From positions 1-57,079 of the forward strand of contig JAFRQR010000004.1 of the NCBI GenBank assembly GCA_017428545.1: DNA of 57,079 nt, written 5' to 3'. Below are positions 28,470 through 36,992 of this stretch, piece after piece; the first letter of the stretch is position 1, and each line of letters begins with the position of its first letter. Under the pieces are notes generated by a model, which saw only the letters and a list, made by a program, of their open reading frames with translations, was not told the origin of the DNA and searched no databases. The stretch is from Clostridiales bacterium. GTDB lineage: Bacteria; Bacillota; Clostridia; Saccharofermentanales; Saccharofermentanaceae. Both the position numbers and the translations under genes were made by a program.

Positions 28470-29678
28470 TTAAGAATCTCTCGGCGGAAGACGATAGTAA
28501 TTTGTTAACTGACAGCGAATGGAACCGTTATACAGTTTTCTTCTTTTATCTGCTTTTCGAACGACAGCATTTTCGAAAGAATCGTCCGGGGTGATCACCG
28601 AAAGACGGATGCCTTTTTTACAAAAACCCTGACTGTCGAGATAGGTCGATGCGATCCCCGTATAGATCTCGCGTGCTTTTTCCGGAGTGAGCAAACGCCC
28701 GCCGTACGGGGGATTACAGAGGATCAGCTGGCGCTTGAGATGTGTCCATCCGTATAACGCCCGCGGCGTCATCTCACGAAAATCCGCGACTTTAAATCTT
28801 ACAAAGTCGGAAACGCCTGCCGCGCGGGCATTTCTCTGCGCGGTCGCAACCGCCTTCGGATCGAGGTCCGAACCGTAAAAGTAGATATCGTCCATCGGGG
28901 ACAGATCCTGCATGTCGCGGGCCTGTTTTTTTGCTTTTTCATATGCCTGAAGGCCGATATACGGGAGCTTTTCGCCAAGGAAAGGGCGGGTCAGGCCGGG
29001 CGCGATGTTTAAGGCCATCATAGCGGCTTCGATCACGATCGTTCCGGAACCGCAGAACGGGTCGACCAGTGCTTCTTCCCCGAAGAAACGGTACTGCGCC
29101 GCGCTGACCATACCGGCGGCCAGTGTCTCTTTGATCGGCGCATCATGCATGAGCGGGCGGTAGCCGCGTTTGTGAAGGCCCGCGCCCGTGACGTCGATCA
29201 TGACACGGACATTGTTTTTGACGATGCCGAATACGATCTTACAGGTGCCGAGCTTTTCGTCTTCTTCGATCATGCTGCCGTCCGGAAGCTTGCGCTCGGA
29301 AAGAAGTGCTTTTACGATCGCTTTTTTAGCCAGGGACTGGCACGCGGGAATACCGAAGAGCTTCGAATCACGGGAGTAACCGTTTAAGTGGAACGCCCAG
29401 TTTCTCGGGATCCACTGGTTCCAGCGCATGGAAGAAAAGCCGTCGAAGAATTCTTCAAAAGTCTCCGCCGGGAATGTATTTACGGAAAGAAGGACTCGCT
29501 CGCCTCTTCTCATCCACACACAGATACGCGCGCAGTCATCTGCCATGGTAAGCGGCGTGGTTTCCACAAGGACCTGCCCGTCCGTAACCGTCATTTCCGC
29601 CTTGGAGTATCCGATATTTTCCAGGTCCTCGACACAATAATGTTCCAGTCCGAAAAGGCAAGTGATCACGATCTGCAT
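28470..29678 (-). CDS. THUMP-domain RNA methyltransferase (RlmL/YpsC type)
   Basis: A 402-residue SAM-dependent N2-guanine methyltransferase, probably acting on 23S rRNA. The N-terminal ferredoxin-like/THUMP part (1-160) begins IVITCLFGLEHYCVEDL. The Rossmann domain has motif I DPFCGSGTIVIEAA and the catalytic NPPYGGRL. KRGYR with the following PLMHDAPIKETLAAG is typical of the family. It is the last gene of the minus-strand run and follows the RnfE/A-like gene by 17 nt, so it may be co-transcribed with it. Confidence 0.92.
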   Translation of the reverse strand: MQIVITCLFGLEHYCVEDLENIGYSKAEMTVTDGQVLVETTPLTMADDCARICVWMRRGERVLLSVNTFPAETFEEFFDGFSSMRWNQWIPRNWAFHLNGYSRDSKLFGIPACQSLAKKAIVKALLSERKLPDGSMIEEDEKLGTCKIVFGIVKNNVRVMIDVTGAGLHKRGYRPLMHDAPIKETLAAGMVSAAQYRFFGEEALVDPFCGSGTIVIEAAMMALNIAPGLTRPFLGEKLPYIGLQAYEKAKKQARDMQDLSPMDDIYFYGSDLDPKAVATAQRNARAAGVSDFVRFKVADFREMTPRALYGWTHLKRQLILCNPPYGGRLLTPEKAREIYTGIASTYLDSQGFCKKGIRLSVITPDDSFENAVVRKADKRRKLYNGSIRCQLTNYYRLPPRDS

Positions 29679-29695
29679 AAGTTGATTTCCTCCGG

Positions 29696-30823
29696 TTAAA
29701 ACTTTTCAAGGACTTGCGTCCAGGGCATAAATACGATCATGGCAAGAAGCACGTGAAGCACGATGAACGGGATCCCTTCGAGGCACTTCGGGTGCTTGCC
29801 GAAAAGAAGACGTCCCTGGATGGAGCGGGTATACGCGATGACGATCGCCGTGAAAAGCCAGACGCCGACCATGATCATCGCCCACCAGACGATACGTTCC
29901 GCCGAGATCGTCTGCGAGGCCGCCTCGAGATATCTTACATAGAAAACAAGCGGGATCGACGTGGTGATCACGCAAAGAAGCGGCACATAGAAGTATGCAT
30001 CCATCGTCTCCGAAAGACGGAAGATCTTCACAAGCGGCGTCAGAAGCAGGACCGTCGCAATGACTGAAAAAAGAATAAAGTGCGCCGGTTGCAGCAGTTT
30101 TTCATCCACATTATGTACAAACAGGATGCCGAAGATTCCGAACAGCGTGTCATACACCAGCACACAGACCGAAAGCAGAAGGAATTGCTTCTCACTCTTT
30201 CCCGAGATCGGGCGGTACTTTTTCATTTTCTGCTCGGAAGTATCCAGGATCCATGTCTTATCGGTGCCGTCATTTTTGACGATATGCAGGCACACCAGCG
30301 CGAAAAGCACTAAGATCGCAGAGCCGGCGGTGTGTTCGAAAAAATGCAGATGCACTTTGTCGAGCGCTTCGAAATGCTCTCCCATGACAGAGCCCATCCC
30401 GCAGATCTCGCGGACCGAAGCGATCACAAAGCCGACCGGGACATAGAACAGAAATCCTTTTGTGATATCAGATGCGGAAAGTGCTTTTTCCTCGGAAAAA
30501 TAATCGAACATCGGCACGAGCAAAAACAGGAACGTAGATGCCGGAAGAAGGAAGAATCCGCCGCTCGAAACGCTGACCGGAAGATATTCCGAAAGGAAAT
30601 ACATCCCCTCTCCGAACACCGCAGCAAGGATCATGAAGATCGCCCAGCAGATGCGCTTCCTTTTGATATGCGAAAAAACAAACAGATGCAGCAAACTGAA
30701 AAGGATCACCTGGACCGCCGCGGCAAGAAACGCCGGGATCGAGCTCGTCGTGAAGATCAGAAGGAGCGAAAACGAGAGCAATATCCGATATTGTTTTAAT
30801 GTAATGCACTTAATCTCGCTCAT
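29696..30823 (-). CDS. Fused RnfE-RnfA-like membrane protein without the usual FeS cysteines
   Basis: 375 residues with about 11-12 membrane helices, close to twice the 190-200 of RnfA or RnfE. Residues 1-185 resemble RnfE: the start MSEIK, SSIPAFLAA where LCPLLAV is expected, and VREICGMGSVMG (137-148) like REIIGNGT. Residues 210-375 resemble RnfA: FLLLSVCVLV, YVPLLCVITTSIP (279-291) like PLITTNC, and EGIPFIVLHVLLAMIVF at the end. The CP and TNC cysteines that hold the intramembrane [2Fe-2S] cluster are Ile or Leu at the matching places. Cysteines remain elsewhere (such as Cys284). It starts 1 nt after the rnfG-like stop. The assignment is by eye but strongly supported by position. Confidence 0.72.
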   Translation of the reverse strand: MSEIKCITLKQYRILLSFSLLLIFTTSSIPAFLAAAVQVILFSLLHLFVFSHIKRKRICWAIFMILAAVFGEGMYFLSEYLPVSVSSGGFFLLPASTFLFLLVPMFDYFSEEKALSASDITKGFLFYVPVGFVIASVREICGMGSVMGEHFEALDKVHLHFFEHTAGSAILVLFALVCLHIVKNDGTDKTWILDTSEQKMKKYRPISGKSEKQFLLLSVCVLVYDTLFGIFGILFVHNVDEKLLQPAHFILFSVIATVLLLTPLVKIFRLSETMDAYFYVPLLCVITTSIPLVFYVRYLEAASQTISAERIVWWAMIMVGVWLFTAIVIAYTRSIQGRLLFGKHPKCLEGIPFIVLHVLLAMIVFMPWTQVLEKF

Positions 30824-30824
30824 A

Positions 30825-32072
30825 TCATCCTACCCAGTTCAAATATTCTCGTATAAACTTATATGCCTGATTTACCGCCGTCAGAAGTGTGGCACTTCTT
30901 GTCCTGTCACCGGAAAGTCCGTCGATCCTGGTTCTGATCTCGTTCATCGGAATGCCGTCCACACTGTCCGAAAGGATATTCTCGTCGCCGTCGGAAACGA
31001 CTCCGTCCTCACCGCCGATGACCCCGATCTGGGACGGTGCTTTTGTCGGAGTGGGCGAAAGATCCTTCGAAGGATCCGCCTGCGGAGCAGGTGTCGGTGT
31101 CAGTTCTTCATTTTCATTTCCATTGTCATTTACCGTCTCATCCGGATCCTTTTCTTTCTCGTCATCTTCGGAATCTTTCTGATCCGAATGGTCGTGCATA
31201 TACTGCTCTTTACTATAGGAATTTCTGGAGTTGGCGATACATTCGTCGATCAGGGAAACGAACATCGAGATGTCCATCGTCACGCCTTCGATGATCTCCG
31301 TCTTTCCGTCGGATTTCATCGCCAGTTTGACCGGATCCTGCACGAGGACCATGTGCTTGGCCACGCGATAGGCCTGGTCGGCCCAGATGTTCCCGCTGAT
31401 CTTAAAATCGCCGGAAATAGAGTCTTCGGAGCGCGTTTTGTGCGTCGTTTCATCCTCTGCATCCCAGGAGCAGGAAACGATGCGGCCGCCTTTGACGACG
31501 ATCTCGCAGTAATCGACATACCCGTCCTGCGCAGCCTTTTTGCTTCTTGCATAGTAGGTACCGTCGTGAAGACCGAGGAGCGGATCGTAATCGACCTGAT
31601 ACGGCGTATCGCTCGCAATATCCTGGCGGACGGCGACCGGGATTCGGGCGCCTTTGAGCTGGAGCCTGAGTTCTTCCATCTCTTCTTCCGAATAAGTCAG
31701 GTACTCGGGACCGTCTGAAACGACGCGGATATTCATGAGGTTTTCGCCGTTTTCACTGATGCTCATCTGCGCGTGGATCTTGCCGGAAGAAACTTCCGTT
31801 TCGACGTCGACGATATAGCCGATGAGTTTTCCGGTCTCGTCATACGCACTGAATACGGACTTGATATCCTTGTGGTTCTTAAGAACGTCGGTATTCAGGG
31901 ATCTGTATTTCGAAGCCAAAAGAAGTGTTCCGTATTCTTTTCTATAGGCGTCCTGCTCTTTGGAGCGGTTGACGGACCTGGTATACCAAAGGCACGAGAA
32001 AAGAAACGTCATGCTTAAGATCACACAAATGACCGCGCGGATCGTGAGTCCTTTGAAAAACGAACGTGTCAT
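30825..32072 (-). CDS. RnfG-like FMN-binding-domain protein, extended
   Basis: A 415-residue extracytoplasmic protein anchored by an N-terminal helix (14-32). Residues 70-150 resemble the RnfG/NqrC core (YDETGKLIGYIV). Residues 165-280 form a second FMN_bind-like domain ending EGVTMD with Thr265. An acidic, then Pro/Thr-rich linker follows (285-340). The end, IDGLSGDRTRSATLL then TAVNQA, aligns with the flavin site (SGATISS then AVNKA) of RnfG, but Arg390 stands where the FMN-bearing threonine should be. Usual RnfG is about 200 residues. It overlaps the rnfD stop by 4 nt. FMN may bind at Thr265 or not covalently. Confidence 0.8.
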   Translation of the reverse strand: MTRSFFKGLTIRAVICVILSMTFLFSCLWYTRSVNRSKEQDAYRKEYGTLLLASKYRSLNTDVLKNHKDIKSVFSAYDETGKLIGYIVDVETEVSSGKIHAQMSISENGENLMNIRVVSDGPEYLTYSEEEMEELRLQLKGARIPVAVRQDIASDTPYQVDYDPLLGLHDGTYYARSKKAAQDGYVDYCEIVVKGGRIVSCSWDAEDETTHKTRSEDSISGDFKISGNIWADQAYRVAKHMVLVQDPVKLAMKSDGKTEIIEGVTMDISMFVSLIDECIANSRNSYSKEQYMHDHSDQKDSEDDEKEKDPDETVNDNGNENEELTPTPAPQADPSKDLSPTPTKAPSQIGVIGGEDGVVSDGDENILSDSVDGIPMNEIRTRIDGLSGDRTRSATLLTAVNQAYKFIREYLNWVG

Positions 32073-33037
32073 TTCTCCACCTCCCGATGCCAGGCTGTCT
32101 TCGAGAATACTCTCGGACGCAGATACCGGTCAAAGATCGGCGTGATCATGTTCATCATAAGGACCGGGAAGATCATCGCGTAATTGCTGTTTCCGAACCG
32201 GTAAAGGATCAATGTCAGAAGGCCCGCACCCAGACCGAAAACGAATCTTCCTTTCGGATCGAGCGGCATCGTCGTGCAGTCATTTAATGCAAAGATGCCG
32301 ACCAGAAGGATCCCTCCGACGGAAAGCCAGGTAAAAAACAGGCTGAAGTGCAGAGAATCCCAATAGAAAGGTACATATCCGAATACGATCGCAAGGAAAT
32401 AACCCAATGGTGCTTCAAAGCGGAACAGTTTTCTTTCCATAAGGATCAGAAATCCAAAAGCCAAAAGCACGATCGAGGTCACGCCCGCCATGCCGACGAG
32501 TCGTCCGGAGAAGATATCGAGCCATTTGGTGGAAGTGACCGGCTGGATCATGGATTCAGCAGAAGGCTTTCCCGTCAAAAGAGTGGTCAGGTTCCAGATG
32601 CCTTTGAACGGGGCTTCTGCGGCAACCATCTGTGTCGGGAATGCAAATTCGAGAAAAGCTCTGGACGCAAACGCGGGATTGAAGATGTTCGCACCTGCGC
32701 CGCCGAAAGCCTGCTTTACTAAAACGGAGCCGAACAGCGCCGCCAGTATCACTGCCCAGACGGACGTGGAAGAGGGCACCATCAGCGCCAGCATAAATCC
32801 GGATACCAGCGAACTATAGTCCACATGAAAAGGCATCTCCGGATAGAGTTTACTCGAGATCATGTAGTCGGACATAAAGAATACGAACATCGAGGCAGCG
32901 GCCAATATCAGGACGCGGATCCCGTAGTAAAAGATCGCGCCGAGGAATGCCGGCAGAAGCGCAAGAAGGACATAAACATATCTTTCTGCCGCCGGCTGGT
33001 CTGCATGGATATGGGGAGCGAGCTGTTTTCTTTTCAT
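32069..33037 (-). CDS. rnfD: RnfD-like membrane subunit
   Basis: A 322-residue polytopic subunit of the Rnf/NqrB family. Typical segments are PHIHADQPAAERYVYVLLALLP, read in parts, then VDYSSLVSGFMLALMVP, KQAFGGAGANIFNPAFASR and NDCTTMPLDPKGRFVFG. The flavin-attachment motif SGAT before helix 6 is not clear; PVTSTKW stands in its place. The start is ATG 33037, overlapping the rnfC stop by 4 nt; the open frame extends further, but only inside rnfC. Confidence 0.9.
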   Translation of the reverse strand: MKRKQLAPHIHADQPAAERYVYVLLALLPAFLGAIFYYGIRVLILAAASMFVFFMSDYMISSKLYPEMPFHVDYSSLVSGFMLALMVPSSTSVWAVILAALFGSVLVKQAFGGAGANIFNPAFASRAFLEFAFPTQMVAAEAPFKGIWNLTTLLTGKPSAESMIQPVTSTKWLDIFSGRLVGMAGVTSIVLLAFGFLILMERKLFRFEAPLGYFLAIVFGYVPFYWDSLHFSLFFTWLSVGGILLVGIFALNDCTTMPLDPKGRFVFGLGAGLLTLILYRFGNSNYAMIFPVLMMNMITPIFDRYLRPRVFSKTAWHREVEK

Positions 33038-34374
33038 CGTGCTGCGCTCCTTCTCGCCCGGTGGGCGGCTTTGGCGATATTGGTCGAAAGCTCGATACCT
33101 GCCGGGCAGACATAAGAACATGCCCCGCATGCGATACACTGCTCGACGGATTCATTTCGGATCTCTTCGGTCTGTCCAAGTTCGATCAGGCGGTTCAAAA
33201 GGAACGGCGAAAGGCCGACCGGGCACGCGCCGACGCAGGCACCGCAGTGGATGCAGTTGAGTCTCGGCGGTTCGAATTTTCTTATGATCGTGATCGCGGT
33301 CGTGGTCTTGATGATCGGTACGTCAAGACTGCTTAAGGCAACGCCCGTAAGTGCGCCTCCCCAGGCAATACGCTGCGCGGTATGTGCACCCGGGACTCTT
33401 TCCAGGATCTCGGAAACGCTGGTTCCGATCGGGACCAGAACGTTGTGGCCGGTGATCGTATCACCGGAGATCGTCACGATACGGGAGGTCAGCGGCTGGT
33501 TCTTTTCGATCATCTCGGAAAACGCAAAGCACGTCGACGCATTGAAAAGCACTGCCTTTACGACCTCTTCCGGTTCTTTTCCCAAAGGAAGCTCGACTTT
33601 ATAGAGGGCCTTGATCAGAAGCGACTGGCAGCCCTGCGGGAAACGCGGCTTAAACAGCTGGATCTCGATCTTTCTGTCCATGTAGCGGTCTTTGGAATTT
33701 GCGACGGCGCGGGAAAGTGCGTCGATCTCGTCCGTCCAGGTCTCTTCGATACAGAAGACGACCTTTTTGACGTGGCAGATACCGCTTAATGCCATCGCGC
33801 CCTCAAGGACTTTCGACGGATTTACGCGGACATGGTGAAGGTCGCAGGACAGAAACGGTTCACTCTGCGTGCAGTTGACAAGGAGCGTGTCGACGCCGGC
33901 CTTTTCGGCACGAAGGCACTTGGTATATGTCGGGACTCCCTCACCGCCCATACCGCAGATACCGGAAGTCCAAAGGAGCTTTTTGAGCTGCGGAAGGGAA
34001 AGATCCGAGACATCTTTTCTCGGCTGGATCTTACTTGAAACGCGCCGGCGCAGGTCGTTTTTGATGGTGACGGCCTTGCAGCTGACTTTATTCGGAAGAC
34101 GGATCATGTCGACTTTCGTTACGGTTCCGGAGATGCTGGCATGTACGGGAACACCGTGCATATCGGCAGGAACGCCGATGAGATCGCCCATGGCGACACT
34201 GTCCCCGGGAGAAACAACAGGATCGCATGCCGTTCCCGTATGCTGCTTCATCGGGATCGTGACTTCCCTCGGCGAGCAGACTTCAAGCAGGGCTTCGCGC
34301 ATAAACTTTCGTTGATGCACAAAGTCCAGCCCGTCTTTTGGCATGAATCCTGTTTTGAAAGTTAGTTTCTTCAT
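33034..34374 (-). CDS. rnfC: RnfC-like NADH/FMN/iron-sulfur subunit
   Basis: A 446-residue peripheral subunit. GICGMGGEGVPTYTK marks the FMN/NADH-binding domain, and two complete ferredoxin motifs (CIHCGACVGACP and CIACGACSYVCP) lie at about 375-430. This is the NAD(H) end of Rnf complexes. The set here then continues with D, G and a fused E/A, but no rnfB (the ferredoxin-facing subunit) is present. It follows rpoD by 27 nt without a visible terminator, so it may be expressed partly by read-through. Confidence 0.93.
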   Translation of the reverse strand: MKKLTFKTGFMPKDGLDFVHQRKFMREALLEVCSPREVTIPMKQHTGTACDPVVSPGDSVAMGDLIGVPADMHGVPVHASISGTVTKVDMIRLPNKVSCKAVTIKNDLRRRVSSKIQPRKDVSDLSLPQLKKLLWTSGICGMGGEGVPTYTKCLRAEKAGVDTLLVNCTQSEPFLSCDLHHVRVNPSKVLEGAMALSGICHVKKVVFCIEETWTDEIDALSRAVANSKDRYMDRKIEIQLFKPRFPQGCQSLLIKALYKVELPLGKEPEEVVKAVLFNASTCFAFSEMIEKNQPLTSRIVTISGDTITGHNVLVPIGTSVSEILERVPGAHTAQRIAWGGALTGVALSSLDVPIIKTTTAITIIRKFEPPRLNCIHCGACVGACPVGLSPFLLNRLIELGQTEEIRNESVEQCIACGACSYVCPAGIELSTNIAKAAHRARRSAAR

Positions 34375-34401
34375 GTGCCTGCCTTTCGCACAAGAAGCCT
34401 G

Positions 34402-35469
34402 TTAGTCGATATAGTCTTTCAGTTTCTTGCTGCGGCTCGGGTGACGAAGCTTACGAAGTGCTTTTGCCTCGATCTGACGGATACGCTCACGAGTAACATT
34501 AAACTCTTTACCGACTTCTTCGAGTGTGCGCTGACGGCCGTCATCAAGACCGAAACGAAGACGAAGTACTTTTTCTTCTCTTGCGGTCAGGCCCTTCATG
34601 GCGTCAAGGAGCTGTTCTTTCAGAAGTGTATAAGCTACCTGATCGGCAGGAGACATCGCATCATCATCCGGGATAAAGTCACCCAGGTGGCTGTCTTCCT
34701 CTTCACCGATCGGCTTTTCCAGAGAAACCGGTTCCTGGGAGATCTTCTGGATCTCGCGGACCTTCTCCACGGAAAGATTCATTCTTTCGGCAATTTCTTC
34801 TACGGTAGGTTCACGGCCCAGTTCCTGGATCAGAGCACGCTGCTCACGGACCAGACGGTTGATGGTCTCGACCATATGTACCGGGATACGGATCGTTCTT
34901 GCCTGATCGGCGATCGCACGGGTGATCGCCTGACGGATCCACCATGTGGCGTATGTACTGAACTTAAATCCCTTGGAGTGGTCGAACTTGTCTACCGCTT
35001 TGATCAGACCGAGGTTACCTTCCTGGATCAGATCCAGGAACTGCATGCCACGTCCGAGATAACGCTTGGCGATGGAAACAACGAGACGAAGGTTCGCTTC
35101 GATCAGCTGGGACTTGGCATCCTCATCGCCTTCGAGCATGCGCTGTGCAAGATCCTGCTCCTGTTCTGCGGTAAGAAGCGGAACTTTACCGATTTCTTTT
35201 AAGTACATGCGGACCGGGTCATCCATACCCGCGCCGTCTGCAACGTTTGCGTCAAGGTTCATCTCGCGGATCGCGTCATCCTCTACGGATGTTTCCGCTA
35301 CGATGGCGATGCCCTTGGCTTCCAGCTCGTCAAAGAGCTTATCTACCAGATCCGGATCGCCGTCCTGTTCTTCGATGATGTTCATCACGTCGAGTGATGA
35401 AATACTGTTATTGTTGGCGTTAGCCAGGTTTTCAAGCTTCTGCAGGATGGTTGAAAAATCATTTGCCAT
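34402..35469 (-). CDS. rpoD: Primary sigma factor RpoD
   Basis: The vegetative sigma-70 factor, 355 residues, with a short region 1.1 as in many Bacillota. Regions follow in order: 1.2 [11 protein letters not shown], 2.1-2.4 [25 protein letters not shown] and [11 protein letters not shown], region 3, and 4.2 [20 protein letters not shown]. dnaG, its usual neighbour, is not beside it; instead a zinc-ribbon membrane protein precedes it and rnf genes follow. Confidence 0.97.
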   Translation of the reverse strand: MANDFSTILQKLENLANANNNSISSLDVMNIIEEQDGDPDLVDKLFDELEAKGIAIVAETSVEDDAIREMNLDANVADGAGMDDPVRMYLKEIGKVPLLTAEQEQDLAQRMLEGDEDAKSQLIEANLRLVVSIAKRYLGRGMQFLDLIQEGNLGLIKAVDKFDHSKGFKFSTYATWWIRQAITRAIADQARTIRIPVHMVETINRLVREQRALIQELGREPTVEEIAERMNLSVEKVREIQKISQEPVSLEKPIGEEEDSHLGDFIPDDDAMSPADQVAYTLLKEQLLDAMKGLTAREEKVLRLRFGLDDGRQRTLEEVGKEFNVTRERIRQIEAKALRKLRHPSRSKKLKDYID

Positions 35470-35542
35470 TCGTTATGCAATCCTCCTTGCATTTCACGTG
35501 TCTTCTAATTACTTTGTTCCCACTAGACCAAAAGAACTTCCG

Positions 35543-36337
35543 TTACTTAGTGCTTTCCGACTCTTCCTCGGCAGGCTCCGGTTCCGGCTCGGTGAACTCA
35601 ACCTGGTCAACACCGGCGCCGTTCTTGCTGCCTTCAATTGTAAACTTACCATTCGGAGCATATACAGTAACAACTACATTCTTGTAGTAGTGAGCACCAT
35701 CATCGGCATCGTAGCCGTATTCCTCGCCACGCATCTCGCAGAAAGAATCAAAAGCCTTTACGACCTGCTCTTTCTCGACATCCTTCGTGGAAACGAGCTC
35801 GAGTTTATTGTTGTTCTGGCCGAAGATCTTGTATCCGACAGCGTATCCGTCTTCTACATCCGAGCTTACGGAAAGACCCGACTTCTCGATGCACGCCGCC
35901 ATGTTCTCGCCCATTTCGGTGTTGTGCTTCGTACGGATCAGCGAAAGTGGGATAGAGATACCCAGAATGATCAGGATACAAGCCGCAGTTGTGATATAAA
36001 CGGCCATCTTTACTTTCTTCGGTGTTTTGATATCGTCCGGAGAGATCTCGAAGAGCTTTTCGATCTTCTTCGTCTCTTTATTCTGAGCAGTATCGACCTT
36101 TACGGCCTTCTCGACAACATCCTCGAAAACAGGTGTGACCACATGGCGTGCCGCTTTGGCTTCACGCTTCGGCTGAGGGAGATTCGGGAATTCTACTCCG
36201 TCCGGATTCTTATAGATCTCGATTGCTTCTGCACTTGGAAATACACAATCGCAAAATACACATTCACATAATTCATCGTTGCTGTTCACCATCAGAAGTG
36301 AACCGCAGTTCTTACAAATACCTTGTTCTGTAGCCAT
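35543..36337 (-). CDS. Zinc-ribbon, single-pass membrane protein
   Basis: 264 residues, function unknown. Cytosolic zinc ribbon at the N-terminus (CKNC, then CECVFCDC; Cys8, 11, 24, 26, 29, 31), a charged linker, one membrane helix at about 130-155, then a soluble, probably external domain and an acidic Glu/Pro-rich tail. It is 73 bp upstream of rpoD on the same strand and may share the promoter at 36404-36432. It might monitor envelope state, but nothing in the sequence proves this. Confidence 0.7.
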   Translation of the reverse strand: MATEQGICKNCGSLLMVNSNDELCECVFCDCVFPSAEAIEIYKNPDGVEFPNLPQPKREAKAARHVVTPVFEDVVEKAVKVDTAQNKETKKIEKLFEISPDDIKTPKKVKMAVYITTAACILIILGISIPLSLIRTKHNTEMGENMAACIEKSGLSVSSDVEDGYAVGYKIFGQNNNKLELVSTKDVEKEQVVKAFDSFCEMRGEEYGYDADDGAHYYKNVVVTVYAPNGKFTIEGSKNGAGVDQVEFTEPEPEPAEEESESTK

Positions 36338-36351
36338 TCGTTCCTTTTTCC

Positions 36352-36381
36352 TTTACAAGTTCACCTACAAAAGGGTATAAT
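36352..36381 (+). promoter_or_regulatory. Promoter for tadA
   Basis: TTTACA (36352-36357) and TATAAT (36376-36381) with an 18-bp spacer, on the plus strand, about 120 bp upstream of the tadA start; close to the divergent promoter at 36404-36432. Confidence 0.6.
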
Positions 36382-36403
36382 CCCACACATATAGGCAAAG
36401 TAC

Positions 36404-36432
36404 ATTATATAACCAATATGGTGGTTGTGCAA
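36404..36432 (-). promoter_or_regulatory. Promoter for the zinc-ribbon gene/rpoD
   Basis: On the minus strand TATAAT (36404-36409) with TTGCAC (36427-36432) at a 17-bp spacing, 67 bp upstream of the start at 36337. Confidence 0.55.
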
Positions 36433-36500
36433 ACAAAATAATGCACAATGTTGAGAAATCTCTTGGCGCCATATTCGGAACATTGCGAAGGAGTTCCCCC

Positions 36501-36992
36501 TTGACGAAGCAAAATGCCGCAAACGACGTAGTTTTTCACGAAAAATGCATGCGTGCCGCGCTCAAAGAAGCGCAGAAAGCATACGATCTCGGCGAGTCCC
36601 CGATCGGCGCCGTCATCGTCAAGGACGGGAAAATCATCGCCCGCGCCCACAATCTCCGCCAGACAAAGCAGGATGCGACGCTTCACGCCGAGATGGTCTG
36701 TATTTCCAAGGCCTGCAGAAAGCTTTCTGCCTGGCATATCTTCGACTGCGACCTCTATGTGACCTTAGAGCCCTGCTACATGTGCGCCGGAGCCATTATA
36801 CAGTCCCATATCCGTCATGTCTATTTCGGTGCCTTCGACCCCAAGGGCGGCGCCGTCTGTTCCAAAAGCAGGATCTTCGATCTTCCCCACAACCACCACG
36901 TCGAATATACCGGCGGGATCCTGAAGGAAGAATGCAGTGAGATCCTGAAGCGTTTCTTTAAAGAGCTCCGTCAGAAAAAGGTCAAAGATTGA
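36501..36992 (+). CDS. tadA: tRNA-specific adenosine deaminase
   Basis: Converts wobble adenosine 34 of tRNA-Arg(ACG) to inosine. 163 residues from TTG 36501, chosen because AAGGAG lies 7 nt before it; the ATG at 36441 has no ribosome site and would add 20 residues unlike the family. The zinc and catalytic residues are LHAEMV and PCYMCAGA. Its last 11 nt overlap the end of addA on the other strand. Confidence 0.94.
   Translation: MTKQNAANDVVFHEKCMRAALKEAQKAYDLGESPIGAVIVKDGKIIARAHNLRQTKQDATLHAEMVCISKACRKLSAWHIFDCDLYVTLEPCYMCAGAIIQSHIRHVYFGAFDPKGGAVCSKSRIFDLPHNHHVEYTGGILKEECSEILKRFFKELRQKKVKD

Noticed and set aside
29696..34374. Ordinary complete Rnf complex
   Set aside because: RnfB is absent and the RnfA/E cysteines are not at the expected positions, so the standard label would mislead.
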